Origin: Deltaproteobacteria bacterium
GTDB taxonomy: Bacteria; Bdellovibrionota; Bdellovibrionia; Bdellovibrionales; JAMPXM01
Direction: 5' to 3'
Assembly (NCBI GenBank): GCA_017302795.1
Contig: JAFLCB010000011.1
Span: 1 to 64,000 of the forward strand
DNA: 64,000 bases
In this document: in pieces, positions 34,976-44,564 of the stretch
Layout of the letters: each line of letters opens with the position of its first letter
Numbering within the stretch: the stretch's first letter is position 1
The notes under the pieces: model-generated
What the model was told of the DNA's origin: nothing
What the model saw: the letters and a program-made list of their open reading frames with translations, nothing else
The model's database searches: none
Program-made: the position numbers and the translations under genes

Positions 34976-35782
34976 CTATAAGCCTTTGAATTCCTTTAAG
35001 CAGCTGATCCATGAAAGACGGTAACGGTGTACAACTCGCCCGTCTACGGAATCAACCGCCATCATGCCGCCTTGATGTCCGCCGCCGCCTTTGAGTTCTA
35101 TCGTCGACCTCAGCTTCAGCTCAACGCTTTTCTTTGCCGGCAGACATGACAATAGATCAGGACCGTTCAATGGTTTGATAGTTTGCAGAAGATAGTTTTC
35201 GGTTGTCGGTCCAACCCACTGTTGATATCCGAACGATTTATTGAAGCCCGCATGTGAGGGGCCGTTTTGAAAGTCGACTTTTTGTTCCGCTCGTACGCCG
35301 CGATCGAGGTGAATGAATCCACGGAAGTCGACGGAATCTATTTTATAAGACCATAAACGTGGTTTTTTGATTTTCACTTTTACTTCGCAGGTTCTTTTTG
35401 AGTTTGCGACATCAGCGCCGACGCGGGTTTGGAAGTCATCGAATAGTACTGTGAGCTCGCTTGCATTGGGCGACAGAATGACGGAAACCGTCCCGGGCCG
35501 ACAGCCATCTCCGCCGTGTTCAATGCTTTCTATCGAAATATCATTTGGGTTGAATCGCGAGCCCGCGATCAAATCGTCGAAAAATCCTGCCGACGCCTTT
35601 TCTGAGTAAGCGAATGTCGCTGCAGCAAGTGTGATTGCAAGCGCTAAGATCTTGGCCGAGTACTTCACACGTAAATACGACGCCGTTAAAAATATTCGAG
35701 AAACAGTACTTGAAATCAAACCGTCAATCTTCGTGGTCATACTTGCTGAGATCGTCGGTTTTGGTGAAGTATTCGTCGACAT
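34976..35782 (-). CDS. Exported DUF4360-like protein
   Basis: 268 aa. AAGGGG lies 9 bases before ATG 35782. A long N-terminal part leads into a hydrophobic stretch (AKILALAITLAAATFAY, then SEKASA), a probable signal sequence. The mature part fits the DUF4360 pattern: GGDGCRPGTVSVILSPNASELTVLFDDF, RTCEVKVKIKKP, YKIDSVDFRGFIHLDRGVRAEQ; at least four Cys probably form disulfides. Function of the family is unknown; members are secreted beta proteins. Lies 106 bases after mutS2 on the same strand. Confidence 0.7.
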   Translation of the reverse strand: MSTNTSPKPTISASMTTKIDGLISSTVSRIFLTASYLRVKYSAKILALAITLAAATFAYSEKASAGFFDDLIAGSRFNPNDISIESIEHGGDGCRPGTVSVILSPNASELTVLFDDFQTRVGADVANSKRTCEVKVKIKKPRLWSYKIDSVDFRGFIHLDRGVRAEQKVDFQNGPSHAGFNKSFGYQQWVGPTTENYLLQTIKPLNGPDLLSCLPAKKSVELKLRSTIELKGGGGHQGGMMAVDSVDGRVVHRYRLSWISCLKEFKGL

Positions 35783-35888
35783 TCTGGAGCCCCCTTGCCT
35801 CCACTTTACGGGAGGTGAACCAGGGAATTACAACTGCCGTGCCGCGGAAAACTGAGGCAAAAGACGATGTTTCGGTGTCAAAAAGTGC

Positions 35889-38252
35889 CTAGTCCTTCAA
35901 TTCGGCCCAGGTGACGCCGTCTCCACCGGTCTCGGGGCCAGCTGCATTCCACTTCTTCACGTACATCGACCTAGACAGGTGAGTGCGGACAGCGCGCTTC
36001 AAAACTTCTGTACCGTGGCCATGAATGATTTTGATTCTGTTTTCACCATTTAAGGCTGCTGCATCCAACTGACCTTCAAGAAGCGCCATAGCGTCGTCTT
36101 GAGATTTGCCGCGAATATCGATGGTTCTTTCGGTGTCTGTCAAAGTCACCTGAACACCAGAAGCGCGGCGTAAGGCTCCTTGTGTCGGGTTTGAAACCGT
36201 TTGCGACGGTCGAAGCTGCGACCACGGGATCGAGATTCTCATTGAATTTGCAAGAACCAGGATTTCGCCTTTGGCATTGGCTTTACCTTGAACAAGACCC
36301 TCTCCGCCAATCGATGGAACAAAAATTTTCGAGCCCGGAGGATACACCTTTTCGAACTCTTCCAGAGTGTCAATTTTCTTGCGGTTGTTGCCTGAGCCTG
36401 GCGGGGGAGCTTTGATAATTTCAGGAAGTTTTAATTTCACTTCTTGAAGTCGTTCGTGTTTCTGGAAAATATTCTGCACTTGAGAAAAGTCGAGCATCTC
36501 GTCAATCTTGCGTTCAGTCTTTTTAATTGCTCTTTCCATCCACTGATCACGGTCGCGCTTAAACAAGGATATCATCTCAAGATACTTGCGCTTAGATTCT
36601 TTCGTTTCCTGCATTTCCTTGAATAGTTCTCGACGAAGCCCGTTGAGCTCTTCTTTCAACGATTCAAGATCTTTTAAGTGCTCTTGTCTCGCCTTCATTT
36701 CTGGACTCAAGTGCTCGAGGGCACGGTTCAAAATCTTTTCGGCGACCCCAACTCGCCTTGCTGTTTGCAGCGCTAAGCTCTGGCCCGGAATCCCCATAAA
36801 AAACTGGTAAGTCGGAGTGCCTGAATTTTGATTGTACTCGAGGCTTCCATTTATCACCCCGCCGTCGTGAGACCAGCCGACTTTCAATGGACCCAAGTGG
36901 GAGGTAACGACACCGAAGACTCCATTGGCAGCATAGGTTTCGAGAAAACTTCGCGCTAATGCAGACCCTTCTTCCGGATCTGTCGAACCGCAAATTTCGT
37001 CGATCAATAGTAATTCGTTGGGTCCTCGGTGGCATGCCGCCTGGTTCAAAACGGTGACGTGCGCAGCGAACGTTGAAAGGGCTGCGTCGACGCTTTGATC
37101 ATCACCAACGGCGATGTGAATCCCTTGAAAGAAGGGGAGCGTCGAGCCTTCCTCAGCACAAATCGGAAGTCCGCACCGGGCCATCTGAGCCGCTAAACCC
37201 ACACTCTTCAGCAGGACGGTCTTTCCACCTGCATTCGGTCCAGAAAGTAAGAGGATCCGGTTACCTGCAGAAAGCTTCACTGTGTTGGGAATGACCTTCC
37301 CACCTTTCAGAGTATCTTTCAGAAGAAGAACCGGGTGTCTGACGTCGCGTAAGTCTAATGTGTCTTCCGAAAATTTGACGGGATTCGCCTCTAAAATTTC
37401 CGCAAGCTTTGCTTTGGCAAATGTGAGATCAGCTTCAAGCAGCGCTTCACTGGAGGTTTGAAAATCAAGGACTCGCGATTTTAGAAAACGAGAAAGCTGC
37501 GTTAAGAGACGTTCGACTTCTTCTTCAATTTCGACGTCGATCTGCTTCAATCGATTATTGAGTGGAACCACATCGTCGGGTTCCATAAAAACGGTTTGCT
37601 TTGACTGGCTCGCGCCGTGAATGATTCCTGGAAATGCATGCTGCATTCCAGACTTTACCGGGATTACCCAACGACCCTCTCGAGTCGTGACAAACTTCTC
37701 TTGCACCACGGGATCCATTTCGTGCGCCTTTACAAGACGATCGAGAGTGCCGTGAAGCGCCTTTGTCTGGCTCGTCTTTTCCCGGTGGAGATTATTGAGT
37801 GCTTCGCTTGCATCAGTGCGAATTTCTCCGTTTGGGCTCATCAGTTGATCGATGGCGGCCAGCGGAAGAGCAGCGTTCATCAATAGGGTTTTTAGGTGAT
37901 TCACCCAAGAGTTTTCGAAAGGTTTAATCACTTCAGTTAGCGCGATGATTTCCGTACAAAACCGGCGGACATCGCGAAGCTCGATGGGTTGTAAAACTCC
38001 GTCACGTTTAAGTCGGGCCTGCCAAGTCGAAAAAAGATCCAGGCTTTCAGCAAATGGTCGTTCACCCATGGTGAGCACCGACCGAGCATTCTCAATTTGT
38101 GCAAACGACCGCGTAGCATCAGCTTCGTCTTCCAGGCACGAAAGCATTCGAAGCTTGGATCTTGCCGGTTCGCTTGTCGCAAGCAGTTCGAGCCTGCTAA
38201 CAATGACGCCCCAATCGATAGATTCGCCGAACTTTCCTTGCGTCAGACTCAT
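35889..38252 (-). CDS. mutS2: MutS2-type ATPase/endonuclease
   Basis: 787 aa, cytoplasmic. N-terminal core domain, then the MutS ATPase with Walker A GPNAGGKT (about 350), Walker B LLLIDEICGSTDPEEG and the conserved TSH; then a coiled coil, a linker and a C-terminal Smr domain (about 715-787) with IDIRGKS and IIHGHGTEVLKRAV. MutS2 acts in suppression of recombination or in rescue of collided ribosomes. The Smr motif reads HGHGTE rather than the more usual HGxGTG, so nuclease activity may be altered. ATG 38252 overlaps the lnt stop by 4 bases; a longer reading has no support. Confidence 0.9.
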   Translation of the reverse strand: MSLTQGKFGESIDWGVIVSRLELLATSEPARSKLRMLSCLEDEADATRSFAQIENARSVLTMGERPFAESLDLFSTWQARLKRDGVLQPIELRDVRRFCTEIIALTEVIKPFENSWVNHLKTLLMNAALPLAAIDQLMSPNGEIRTDASEALNNLHREKTSQTKALHGTLDRLVKAHEMDPVVQEKFVTTREGRWVIPVKSGMQHAFPGIIHGASQSKQTVFMEPDDVVPLNNRLKQIDVEIEEEVERLLTQLSRFLKSRVLDFQTSSEALLEADLTFAKAKLAEILEANPVKFSEDTLDLRDVRHPVLLLKDTLKGGKVIPNTVKLSAGNRILLLSGPNAGGKTVLLKSVGLAAQMARCGLPICAEEGSTLPFFQGIHIAVGDDQSVDAALSTFAAHVTVLNQAACHRGPNELLLIDEICGSTDPEEGSALARSFLETYAANGVFGVVTSHLGPLKVGWSHDGGVINGSLEYNQNSGTPTYQFFMGIPGQSLALQTARRVGVAEKILNRALEHLSPEMKARQEHLKDLESLKEELNGLRRELFKEMQETKESKRKYLEMISLFKRDRDQWMERAIKKTERKIDEMLDFSQVQNIFQKHERLQEVKLKLPEIIKAPPPGSGNNRKKIDTLEEFEKVYPPGSKIFVPSIGGEGLVQGKANAKGEILVLANSMRISIPWSQLRPSQTVSNPTQGALRRASGVQVTLTDTERTIDIRGKSQDDAMALLEGQLDAAALNGENRIKIIHGHGTEVLKRAVRTHLSRSMYVKKWNAAGPETGGDGVTWAELKD

Positions 38253-39880
38253 AATGGGCTCTTGGAGTAGCGCAGTTTTGCGAAGGCAACAAGGAGGATC
38301 CAAAGAGAAAGCATTAACCACCAAGAGTAACCAGCAATTCGTGAATAAAAAGCGATCGAAGGACCTTTGATAAACGGTACCGTGAATGCGCCGACCCATT
38401 CCTTTCCAATCGGTGACTGTTCTAGCTGAGTCCCGTCGGCGAGGATCACTGTCGTGATCCCGGTGTTTGTTGCCCGCAACAACGGTCGGCGGTTTTCAAC
38501 AGCGCGCGCCAATGTCATTGTCAAATGCTGATAGGGCTCAAACGTGTTTCCAAACCAAGAGTCATTTGTGACATTTGAAAAAACCTCTGCGCCTTTCAGG
38601 GACATCTCGGCGGAAAAAGTCGGATAAAGACTTTCGAGGCAAATTTGCGGCCCAAGGCGAAACTCACCTAGTTCCATGACGCTCGGTCCAGGGCCTTGGC
38701 CAAAACTGCCTAGACCCGGAAAAAGCCATTTGGTGTAGGGGATGATATCAGAAAATGGAAAGCGTTCGCCGAAGGGAATCAAAATTGACTTGCGATAAGG
38801 CGGTCCAAGAAGTGCGCCCTCTTTTGACATCGCAAAAAAACCATTGAAGGATTTCTTAACCTCCGTGTCGTAGGAGTATGCTCCAGTTAAAATCATTCGA
38901 CCCTGAATTTGTGCAAAGCCGCGGATGGCGATCCAGTTTTTTTCGTTCTGGAAAACCTGATCTAAATAATCTGGATATGCAGTTTCTGGCCAAATTGCGA
39001 ACGTAGATTTCGGATGTTTTTCAAATCCTTGGGACGAGAGCTTTAAATAACCCTCTATAATCGGGACGGAAAACTCTTTTTGTTTTTCAACGATCAGCTT
39101 TTCGTAGTTTCCAATATTTCCTTGAGCAATGACAAAGTTCAGCTCGGCGTTTGTTTGCTGCCAAGGCTTTTCACGCCCAATACCCAGTAAGTTAACCGCG
39201 ACGAAGACCGCGATCCCGCCAGCGAGCCACTTTAACGTCGGACGCAATCGCGCAGCTAAGGTAGGCTTGTCCTTTTTCCAAGCAAGCCAACCAATTGCGA
39301 AAAGTGCGTTCGACAAAAGTGTAACAAGATTTAAACCCTCAAAGCCAATCACATCCGAAAACTGAGCGCCTGGAAGCTGGGCCCAAAGCCACGGATAACC
39401 CAAGTGCCAAGGGAAGATCGAGGGCCAAAGGGCTTCGATGAAAGCAAAGCTTGAAAAATAAAGTGCGACGATAATCCATTCCGAGGCCGCCGCTCCGGGA
39501 GCTTTTCGCGAATTTATCCAAAAAGCTATCTTGAGTGTCACCAAGGCCGCAAGACCGTAATAAATATGAGCGATCGAACAAAAGCACATCAGGGTAAGAA
39601 AGCCGGCCCATTTCGGGAAGTGACCGAACTCAACTGCGGTGATCGAAATCCAATGAAATCCGATCGCATTCAAAATAAACTGCGAAAGCCAGCCAAAGAA
39701 AAAACCTCTCCAGGCAAGCTTCGAGGGTGACCTGTCGCCGACCAAAGAGGTTCGGTACAATTGGACGATCGCAACCACGAGCGGTGCGATCCCGAAGAGC
39801 ATCGCCCACGGCGGAAATGGAATATAGCTTGTGCCTATAAAAAGGCCTGTTAGTATCGGAAGTAGTAGAGCGTTATTCAC
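38249..39880 (-). CDS. lnt: Apolipoprotein N-acyltransferase
   Basis: About 543 aa. N-terminal half has six or more membrane helices; the C-terminal periplasmic nitrilase-like domain has the expected catalytic regions: E in IWPETAYPDYL, K in TEVKKSFNGF, C in QICLESLYP, plus VTNDSWFG. The enzyme adds the third acyl chain to lipoproteins in the inner membrane, which suits a genome this rich in lipoproteins. The start is uncertain: a GTG at 39880 gives a typical Lnt N-terminus (NNALLLPILTGLFIG), a TTG at 39940 would add 20 residues that overlap the divergent gene. Coupled to mutS2 by ATGA. Confidence 0.9.
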   Translation of the reverse strand: MNNALLLPILTGLFIGTSYIPFPPWAMLFGIAPLVVAIVQLYRTSLVGDRSPSKLAWRGFFFGWLSQFILNAIGFHWISITAVEFGHFPKWAGFLTLMCFCSIAHIYYGLAALVTLKIAFWINSRKAPGAAASEWIIVALYFSSFAFIEALWPSIFPWHLGYPWLWAQLPGAQFSDVIGFEGLNLVTLLSNALFAIGWLAWKKDKPTLAARLRPTLKWLAGGIAVFVAVNLLGIGREKPWQQTNAELNFVIAQGNIGNYEKLIVEKQKEFSVPIIEGYLKLSSQGFEKHPKSTFAIWPETAYPDYLDQVFQNEKNWIAIRGFAQIQGRMILTGAYSYDTEVKKSFNGFFAMSKEGALLGPPYRKSILIPFGERFPFSDIIPYTKWLFPGLGSFGQGPGPSVMELGEFRLGPQICLESLYPTFSAEMSLKGAEVFSNVTNDSWFGNTFEPYQHLTMTLARAVENRRPLLRATNTGITTVILADGTQLEQSPIGKEWVGAFTVPFIKGPSIAFYSRIAGYSWWLMLSLWILLVAFAKLRYSKSPL

Positions 39881-39928
39881 GAAGTTGAATATAACAAACC
39901 TGTTCGGCAAAGAAAGATTTATAACAAC

Positions 39929-40822
39929 ATGATGATGCAAACAGGAACGGAACCAAATCTTAAATTAAAACCGGCGCACGAGCCGAATGTCTCGGTTTCT
40001 CGAACCCGCTGCCCAGCTTGTATGAAACTCTTTGCGGTGGACACGGACGTTTTATTGGCAATGACCAGAGCCGGTGTTTACCGAGCGGAATTTAATTGCA
40101 CGGGCGATCTTTGCGGGACCGCATTTGCGGTTCAGCTGCCTTTGCCGGTCGGCTACGACGGGGTTTCGATTTTACCTTCAATTCAAATTGTTGGACCTCA
40201 AATTGTTGTACCTACTCCGTCGTCGAAGTCGCCAAATGAATCCGTACCTTCGCCCGGTGTGCCGTCGGCAGCAATGAAGGCTCCATTAGCAGAAAAAGAA
40301 TGTCCCCGCTGCAACGCTAAAAATGTCGTTACGATGAATGAATGCGTGCGCTGCGGAATCGTTTTTGAGCGGTTTGATGCGGCCAATGATCTTCGAGTTG
40401 AGGAAGAGCTGGCTCTTGGTGGAACTCGCGACCTTGCAGTTTTGTGGGATAAGGTTATCGAAGATTACGAAGACCGGGTCCGCCATGACCGGTTCTTAAA
40501 TGCGTGTCGCGACGCTCGCGCACTGTCGTACGCAGCAAAAAAGTATTCTCAAATTTTGGTGTCTGCTCCTCAAGACGATATTGCACGTTTGATGCGAAAT
40601 AAGGTTGTCGCCCTTGTCGCGGCTCAAGCGGAAACTTCGAAGTTGCCAATTCGCCTCGACTTTAGAATTCCGAAACTAAATTCTATGGCTCTTTTCATGG
40701 GCTCGCTATTGTTTGTGTGGGGATTAGCCATGCCGCAGTTGAAGAACATGATGGAAATTGGTCTTTCCATGTTGCTCCTTGCAATTGGCGTACGGTTAGC
40801 ATTGCGAACGCGAATAAATTAG
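39929..40822 (+). CDS. Zinc-ribbon protein with C-terminal membrane helices
   Basis: 297 aa. Residues about 28-60 have CPAC...C...C (RCPACMKLF, FNCTGDLCG); residues about 125-145 have CPRCNAKN and CVRCGIVFE, so two zinc ribbons. A helical middle (about 160-245) is followed by two membrane helices (MALFMGSLLFVWGLAM and MEIGLSMLLLAIGVRL), then a basic tail. No signal peptide: zinc ribbons face the cytoplasm. No family name assigned. It overlaps the convergent subtilase by 4 bases. Three ATG codons in a row (39929, 39932, 39935) could each serve as start. Confidence 0.65.
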   Translation: MMMQTGTEPNLKLKPAHEPNVSVSRTRCPACMKLFAVDTDVLLAMTRAGVYRAEFNCTGDLCGTAFAVQLPLPVGYDGVSILPSIQIVGPQIVVPTPSSKSPNESVPSPGVPSAAMKAPLAEKECPRCNAKNVVTMNECVRCGIVFERFDAANDLRVEEELALGGTRDLAVLWDKVIEDYEDRVRHDRFLNACRDARALSYAAKKYSQILVSAPQDDIARLMRNKVVALVAAQAETSKLPIRLDFRIPKLNSMALFMGSLLFVWGLAMPQLKNMMEIGLSMLLLAIGVRLALRTRIN

Positions 40823-42285
40823 CGCGTGTTCGGATCTGCCAATGTTGCGTTTTCTGGGGTCGCCGTGTTGTTCGACCGAGAGGGTTCGCGTGCATTGGGT
40901 GAACCAATGGCGTTCAGCAAGTTCTTTCCAAAAGAGGACATTTGCTCCGCAGGATCTACCGAGTTCGGATCACTGCTAAGCGCTGAAGGACCACCGTTCC
41001 GTCCTCTTGCACTAGGATCTGCGGCGAAGGCCGTCGGTGATGTGCGCTCGGTATTGACGGTCGTCTGACCGGTGATGGATACGCCCATATCAAGACTTGT
41101 CAGAGCTTTGTAGGCATTCAAAAGTTTCGCAGTTCCAGTTTTCGAGAGCAGAGTTTGGTACTCATCGCCAGTCCGCAAAATGTATTTCTTAACATCACTC
41201 GCTACAAATTCTGGTCGATGCGCCATGATGAGAACCGCAACGCCTGTTGTGAATGCGGTCGCCTGTGACGTGCCCGTCATTCTTCCGAACGAGTTGCCGG
41301 GAAGTGCAGAATAAATTTGGTCGCCCGGTGCCGCGAGATCGACAGTTCGAACTCCGTAGTTACTACTCGCAAGAACTTTTGTTTCTTTTTCATTTACTGC
41401 GGTGACCGATATAATATTCGTTAGGTCATAGTCGGCAGGGTAGTAGTGCTTTTCGGGGTCGTCGGTGTTCGAGCGTTCATTGCCCGCCGCCGCGATAAAC
41501 AGAACGCCCTTTTTCTCGGCCTCTTTGACTGCAGCGAATTCTTCTGCCGAATACTCGGTGCCGCCTCCTGAATAATTAATTACTTTAGCGCCCATCTTTA
41601 TTGCGTAGCGAATAGACTGAATTGTGTTTTTGAGATTGTTAGCGCCAGGCGACTTGGGATCGTAATATTTTAAAGTCATCAATGAAACTTTTGGCGCGAC
41701 ACCGGTGATTCCGAATCCATTTCCACCACGAGCGCCGATGATTCCGGCGATGTGGGTCCCATGACCATGATTGTCGGTGAGGTCACCATTGTTTGAAACG
41801 AAATTCCAACCGTGGACATCATCGATGAAGCCGTTTCCGTCGTCGTCAACACCGTTGGTCGCTTTGTCTTTGCTATTTTTGTCGATTCCGACTTCGCCTT
41901 TGTTCACCCATAGATTTTCGGTCAGATCTTTGTGTCGGATATCTGTTCCAGTGTCGATGACGGCAACGACGATTTCTTTTGATCCTTGCGTTATTTCCCA
42001 AGCCTTGTGCGCATTGGTTCGAACAAGTCCCCACTTTTCTTTGATAAACGGGTCGTTAAAAAGCACGTTTTCTTCTTTTGCGCTTTTCTTTCCGGGTTCT
42101 ACACCGGTTGCTTTCTTCAATAAGAGTTCCCGATCGGACGCAGTGGTCGAGGCTCCAACGGCGGGGACCGAAGCGGGACTCTTTCGCGATATATTGCCAA
42201 AAACACCCCAAACAGTGGCGGTGCCAGCAAGACATAAAATGGCGATTCCAGCGCGAACAATTGGGTGAGAAGTCATCGAGTTCAT
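40819..42285 (-). CDS. Subtilisin-family (S8) serine protease
   Basis: 488 aa. N-terminal hydrophobic segment (IVRAGIAILCLAGTATVWGVF) acts as signal or anchor. The catalytic triad is all there: Asp in AVIDTGTD, His in HGHGTHIAG, Ser in GTSQATAF, with oxyanion Asn in AAAGNERS. A Ca-binding-like loop GVDDDGNGFIDD follows the Asp region. The last ~90 residues are Ser/Pro/Asn-rich and disordered. It is an exported or periplasm-facing protease; in predators such enzymes may act on prey, but that is inference. The start is uncertain between ATG 42285 and GTG 42309. Confidence 0.9.
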   Translation of the reverse strand: MNSMTSHPIVRAGIAILCLAGTATVWGVFGNISRKSPASVPAVGASTTASDRELLLKKATGVEPGKKSAKEENVLFNDPFIKEKWGLVRTNAHKAWEITQGSKEIVVAVIDTGTDIRHKDLTENLWVNKGEVGIDKNSKDKATNGVDDDGNGFIDDVHGWNFVSNNGDLTDNHGHGTHIAGIIGARGGNGFGITGVAPKVSLMTLKYYDPKSPGANNLKNTIQSIRYAIKMGAKVINYSGGGTEYSAEEFAAVKEAEKKGVLFIAAAGNERSNTDDPEKHYYPADYDLTNIISVTAVNEKETKVLASSNYGVRTVDLAAPGDQIYSALPGNSFGRMTGTSQATAFTTGVAVLIMAHRPEFVASDVKKYILRTGDEYQTLLSKTGTAKLLNAYKALTSLDMGVSITGQTTVNTERTSPTAFAADPSARGRNGGPSALSSDPNSVDPAEQMSSFGKNLLNAIGSPNAREPSRSNNTATPENATLADPNTR

Positions 42286-42353
42286 GACTGTCTTTTCGGT
42301 CTCCGACACTGGAAAAGAGAGACTAGATGTCGGGATTTTTGAATTTCAGTGTC

Positions 42354-44522
42354 TCAATTTGAGACATCAGAAAGTCTCAGCGTCCACTCTGGAAACTGGA
42401 CGGACGTCGAGCTTAGTCGCCGTTGATAAGTGACAAAATTTCTAAGTACCAGTTTCACGTAGAGGCGAGTCTCGTCGTATGGAATTTCTTCGATGAATTC
42501 GAGTGGGTCCTTCCGCATTCTTGTTCGAAGCCACCCTTGAATTGCTTTATCGTTGGCGTTGTAGGCCGCGACCGAAAGAATAAAGCGGCCTCCGTATTTG
42601 GTAAAAAGATCCTTGAGAAAAACAGTGCCAAGGGCGATGTTTTTATCGGGATCGTAGAGATCATCGGGACTTTCAATTGTGATCCCGATTCTCTTCGCCG
42701 CTTGCCCCGCCATTTCCGGAATCAATTGCATCAGACCAAAAGCGTCTGCGTGGCTACGGGCATAAGGATTAAACAACGATTCTTGGCGAATAATTGAATA
42801 AATCAGTGCAGGATCTAGTCCGTGACGGGAAGCCTCATCACGAATTCGCGTTTGAAAAGGAATCGGAAAGATCAGCTCGGGGCGCTTTTCAAGAATGGCA
42901 TTTCGATCTTCTGGGCTAAGCTCTTCTGTTTTTACCGCCACTTGTACGTGCTGCTCTAGGTGAGAAAGAAGAACAAGCGTCGCCTCTTTTTTCTCGCGGG
43001 AGAACGACGGGTCCCATGTTTCCTTTGCAGGGAAACTTTCAAAGTACTTTCTTCCAACTTCGATTTCACCGAGGGCTATGAACCAATCGATCGGTACTCG
43101 CAAAGCTTCGGCCAGTGGCGAGCCTTGACGAGAGCTGTATTCAGGCGAATAAGTTCTTAGTGGCGATTGCGGCACACCAAGTTCGTGAGCTGCAAGAACC
43201 CCGTAATACCCAAACGGACTGAGTGACAAGAGATCGCTAAAGTACTTCTGGGCGGCATCCGTTTTTCCGAGATCTTTGTAAAGACGGCCCAACCAGTACA
43301 TGTTTCGCGTCTGCGAACCGTGAGAGTCCTCGTACTTGAGAGTTTGCTCTAAAACAGTGACCGCCATTTCACTTCTTCCAGCTAGGCGCCGGAGATTCCA
43401 GCCGCGATACCACAGAATTTTTGCTTTTGATGCGCGATCGGGAAGATCTTCGATTTCGATAGCACTCAGGATGTCGTGCATCGCCTGAAAATCGGCTTTT
43501 TCTTCCGCGATTCGCGCCCGAATGAGCGTCGATTCATAAAGTGGAATTTTGCCGGAGTATCGCTTTAATTGCTTTTCTAGCTGCACAAGAAATCGATCGG
43601 CATCCGATGGACGATGGTCTGTCCAAATAGCTCGTGCATACAAAATTGCCGTCTCGAGGTAAATTCGCAAAAGCGCAGCGTCCCGGTTCTTCAAACCCGG
43701 TTTCAAAAAGTTTGCCTCCGCAAAAGACAGCCAGTGGCTCGTTGCCTTTAAAAAATCCTCTGTTCGGAGCTGCAGTTTAAATGACATGCGAATGCCATCA
43801 AGCGCCTTGAGGCGGTCTTGTGGCGACAGACTCTTTTCTTTAACCGCTTGCAAATAAACCGATCTTGCACGATCAAACTGTCGCGAAGACCGCAAGTCCG
43901 CCGCAATCGCGAGCAGCGTCGGTCGAGCTTCAGTCGCCGCTGAATCCTGGAGGTAGAACCTGGGCGCAACTTGTATCAGCTTTGCCTTCGTTTTTTGAAG
44001 CTCACCTCGTTGCTCGCCGCCCATGCTTTCGAGTATTCGAACCGATTCAGAAAGTTTGCTTTCGCGGAGTTTAGGCGTTTTTTCAAACGCGGCAGCCTCA
44101 CGAAGAGCAATTGCCAAGTCCAGTCCGATTTTGGATTTCATTGCAAACGCAACTTTTGCTCGAGCGTTCTCTTCGGCCAACCACTTTGGTACTTCTAGGC
44201 TTGGAATAATTCGGTCGGCAGGGCAGGCCGATAACGTTCGAACCCGGGCCAGTGCTCGAACGGGCTCGGGCAATGATGCCTCGAGCGCCACAGCTCGAAA
44301 TCCTTCGCACGCCTCAACAAAGTTTCCAGAGTTTAAATTCGCTTGGCTTTGTTTATAGTTTTGTAGAGCTGACCAAGCAGGGTCTGATGGATTCGCGCCG
44401 GCCCTATTGCTCTGTGTGCCGTTCGGAGCGCGCAAGCCGAAAGCACTGCGGTCTGAAACCGTGGAGCAACGAGAAATAGTCAGCAGCAGCCCTGCCATGA
44501 TCGCGATTTTGCGAAACTTCAT
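42354..44522 (-). CDS. Soluble lytic transglycosylase (Slt-like)
   Basis: 722 aa from ATG 44522. A hydrophobic leader with IMAGLLLTISRC suggests export, perhaps as lipoprotein, though Arg before the Cys is unusual for a lipobox. The long superhelical middle (TPR-like repeats, about 60-540) resembles the U and L domains of Slt70. The C-terminal SLT domain has catalytic Glu in IIRQESLFNP, then SHADAFGLMQLIPEMA, ALGTVFLKDLF and AAYNANDKAI. It cleaves peptidoglycan to 1,6-anhydro products. Confidence 0.9.
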   Translation of the reverse strand: MKFRKIAIMAGLLLTISRCSTVSDRSAFGLRAPNGTQSNRAGANPSDPAWSALQNYKQSQANLNSGNFVEACEGFRAVALEASLPEPVRALARVRTLSACPADRIIPSLEVPKWLAEENARAKVAFAMKSKIGLDLAIALREAAAFEKTPKLRESKLSESVRILESMGGEQRGELQKTKAKLIQVAPRFYLQDSAATEARPTLLAIAADLRSSRQFDRARSVYLQAVKEKSLSPQDRLKALDGIRMSFKLQLRTEDFLKATSHWLSFAEANFLKPGLKNRDAALLRIYLETAILYARAIWTDHRPSDADRFLVQLEKQLKRYSGKIPLYESTLIRARIAEEKADFQAMHDILSAIEIEDLPDRASKAKILWYRGWNLRRLAGRSEMAVTVLEQTLKYEDSHGSQTRNMYWLGRLYKDLGKTDAAQKYFSDLLSLSPFGYYGVLAAHELGVPQSPLRTYSPEYSSRQGSPLAEALRVPIDWFIALGEIEVGRKYFESFPAKETWDPSFSREKKEATLVLLSHLEQHVQVAVKTEELSPEDRNAILEKRPELIFPIPFQTRIRDEASRHGLDPALIYSIIRQESLFNPYARSHADAFGLMQLIPEMAGQAAKRIGITIESPDDLYDPDKNIALGTVFLKDLFTKYGGRFILSVAAYNANDKAIQGWLRTRMRKDPLEFIEEIPYDETRLYVKLVLRNFVTYQRRLSSTSVQFPEWTLRLSDVSN

Positions 44523-44564
44523 CGATGAGTGCACTTGTGTTGTCTCCGTTAATTCAGGATAACG

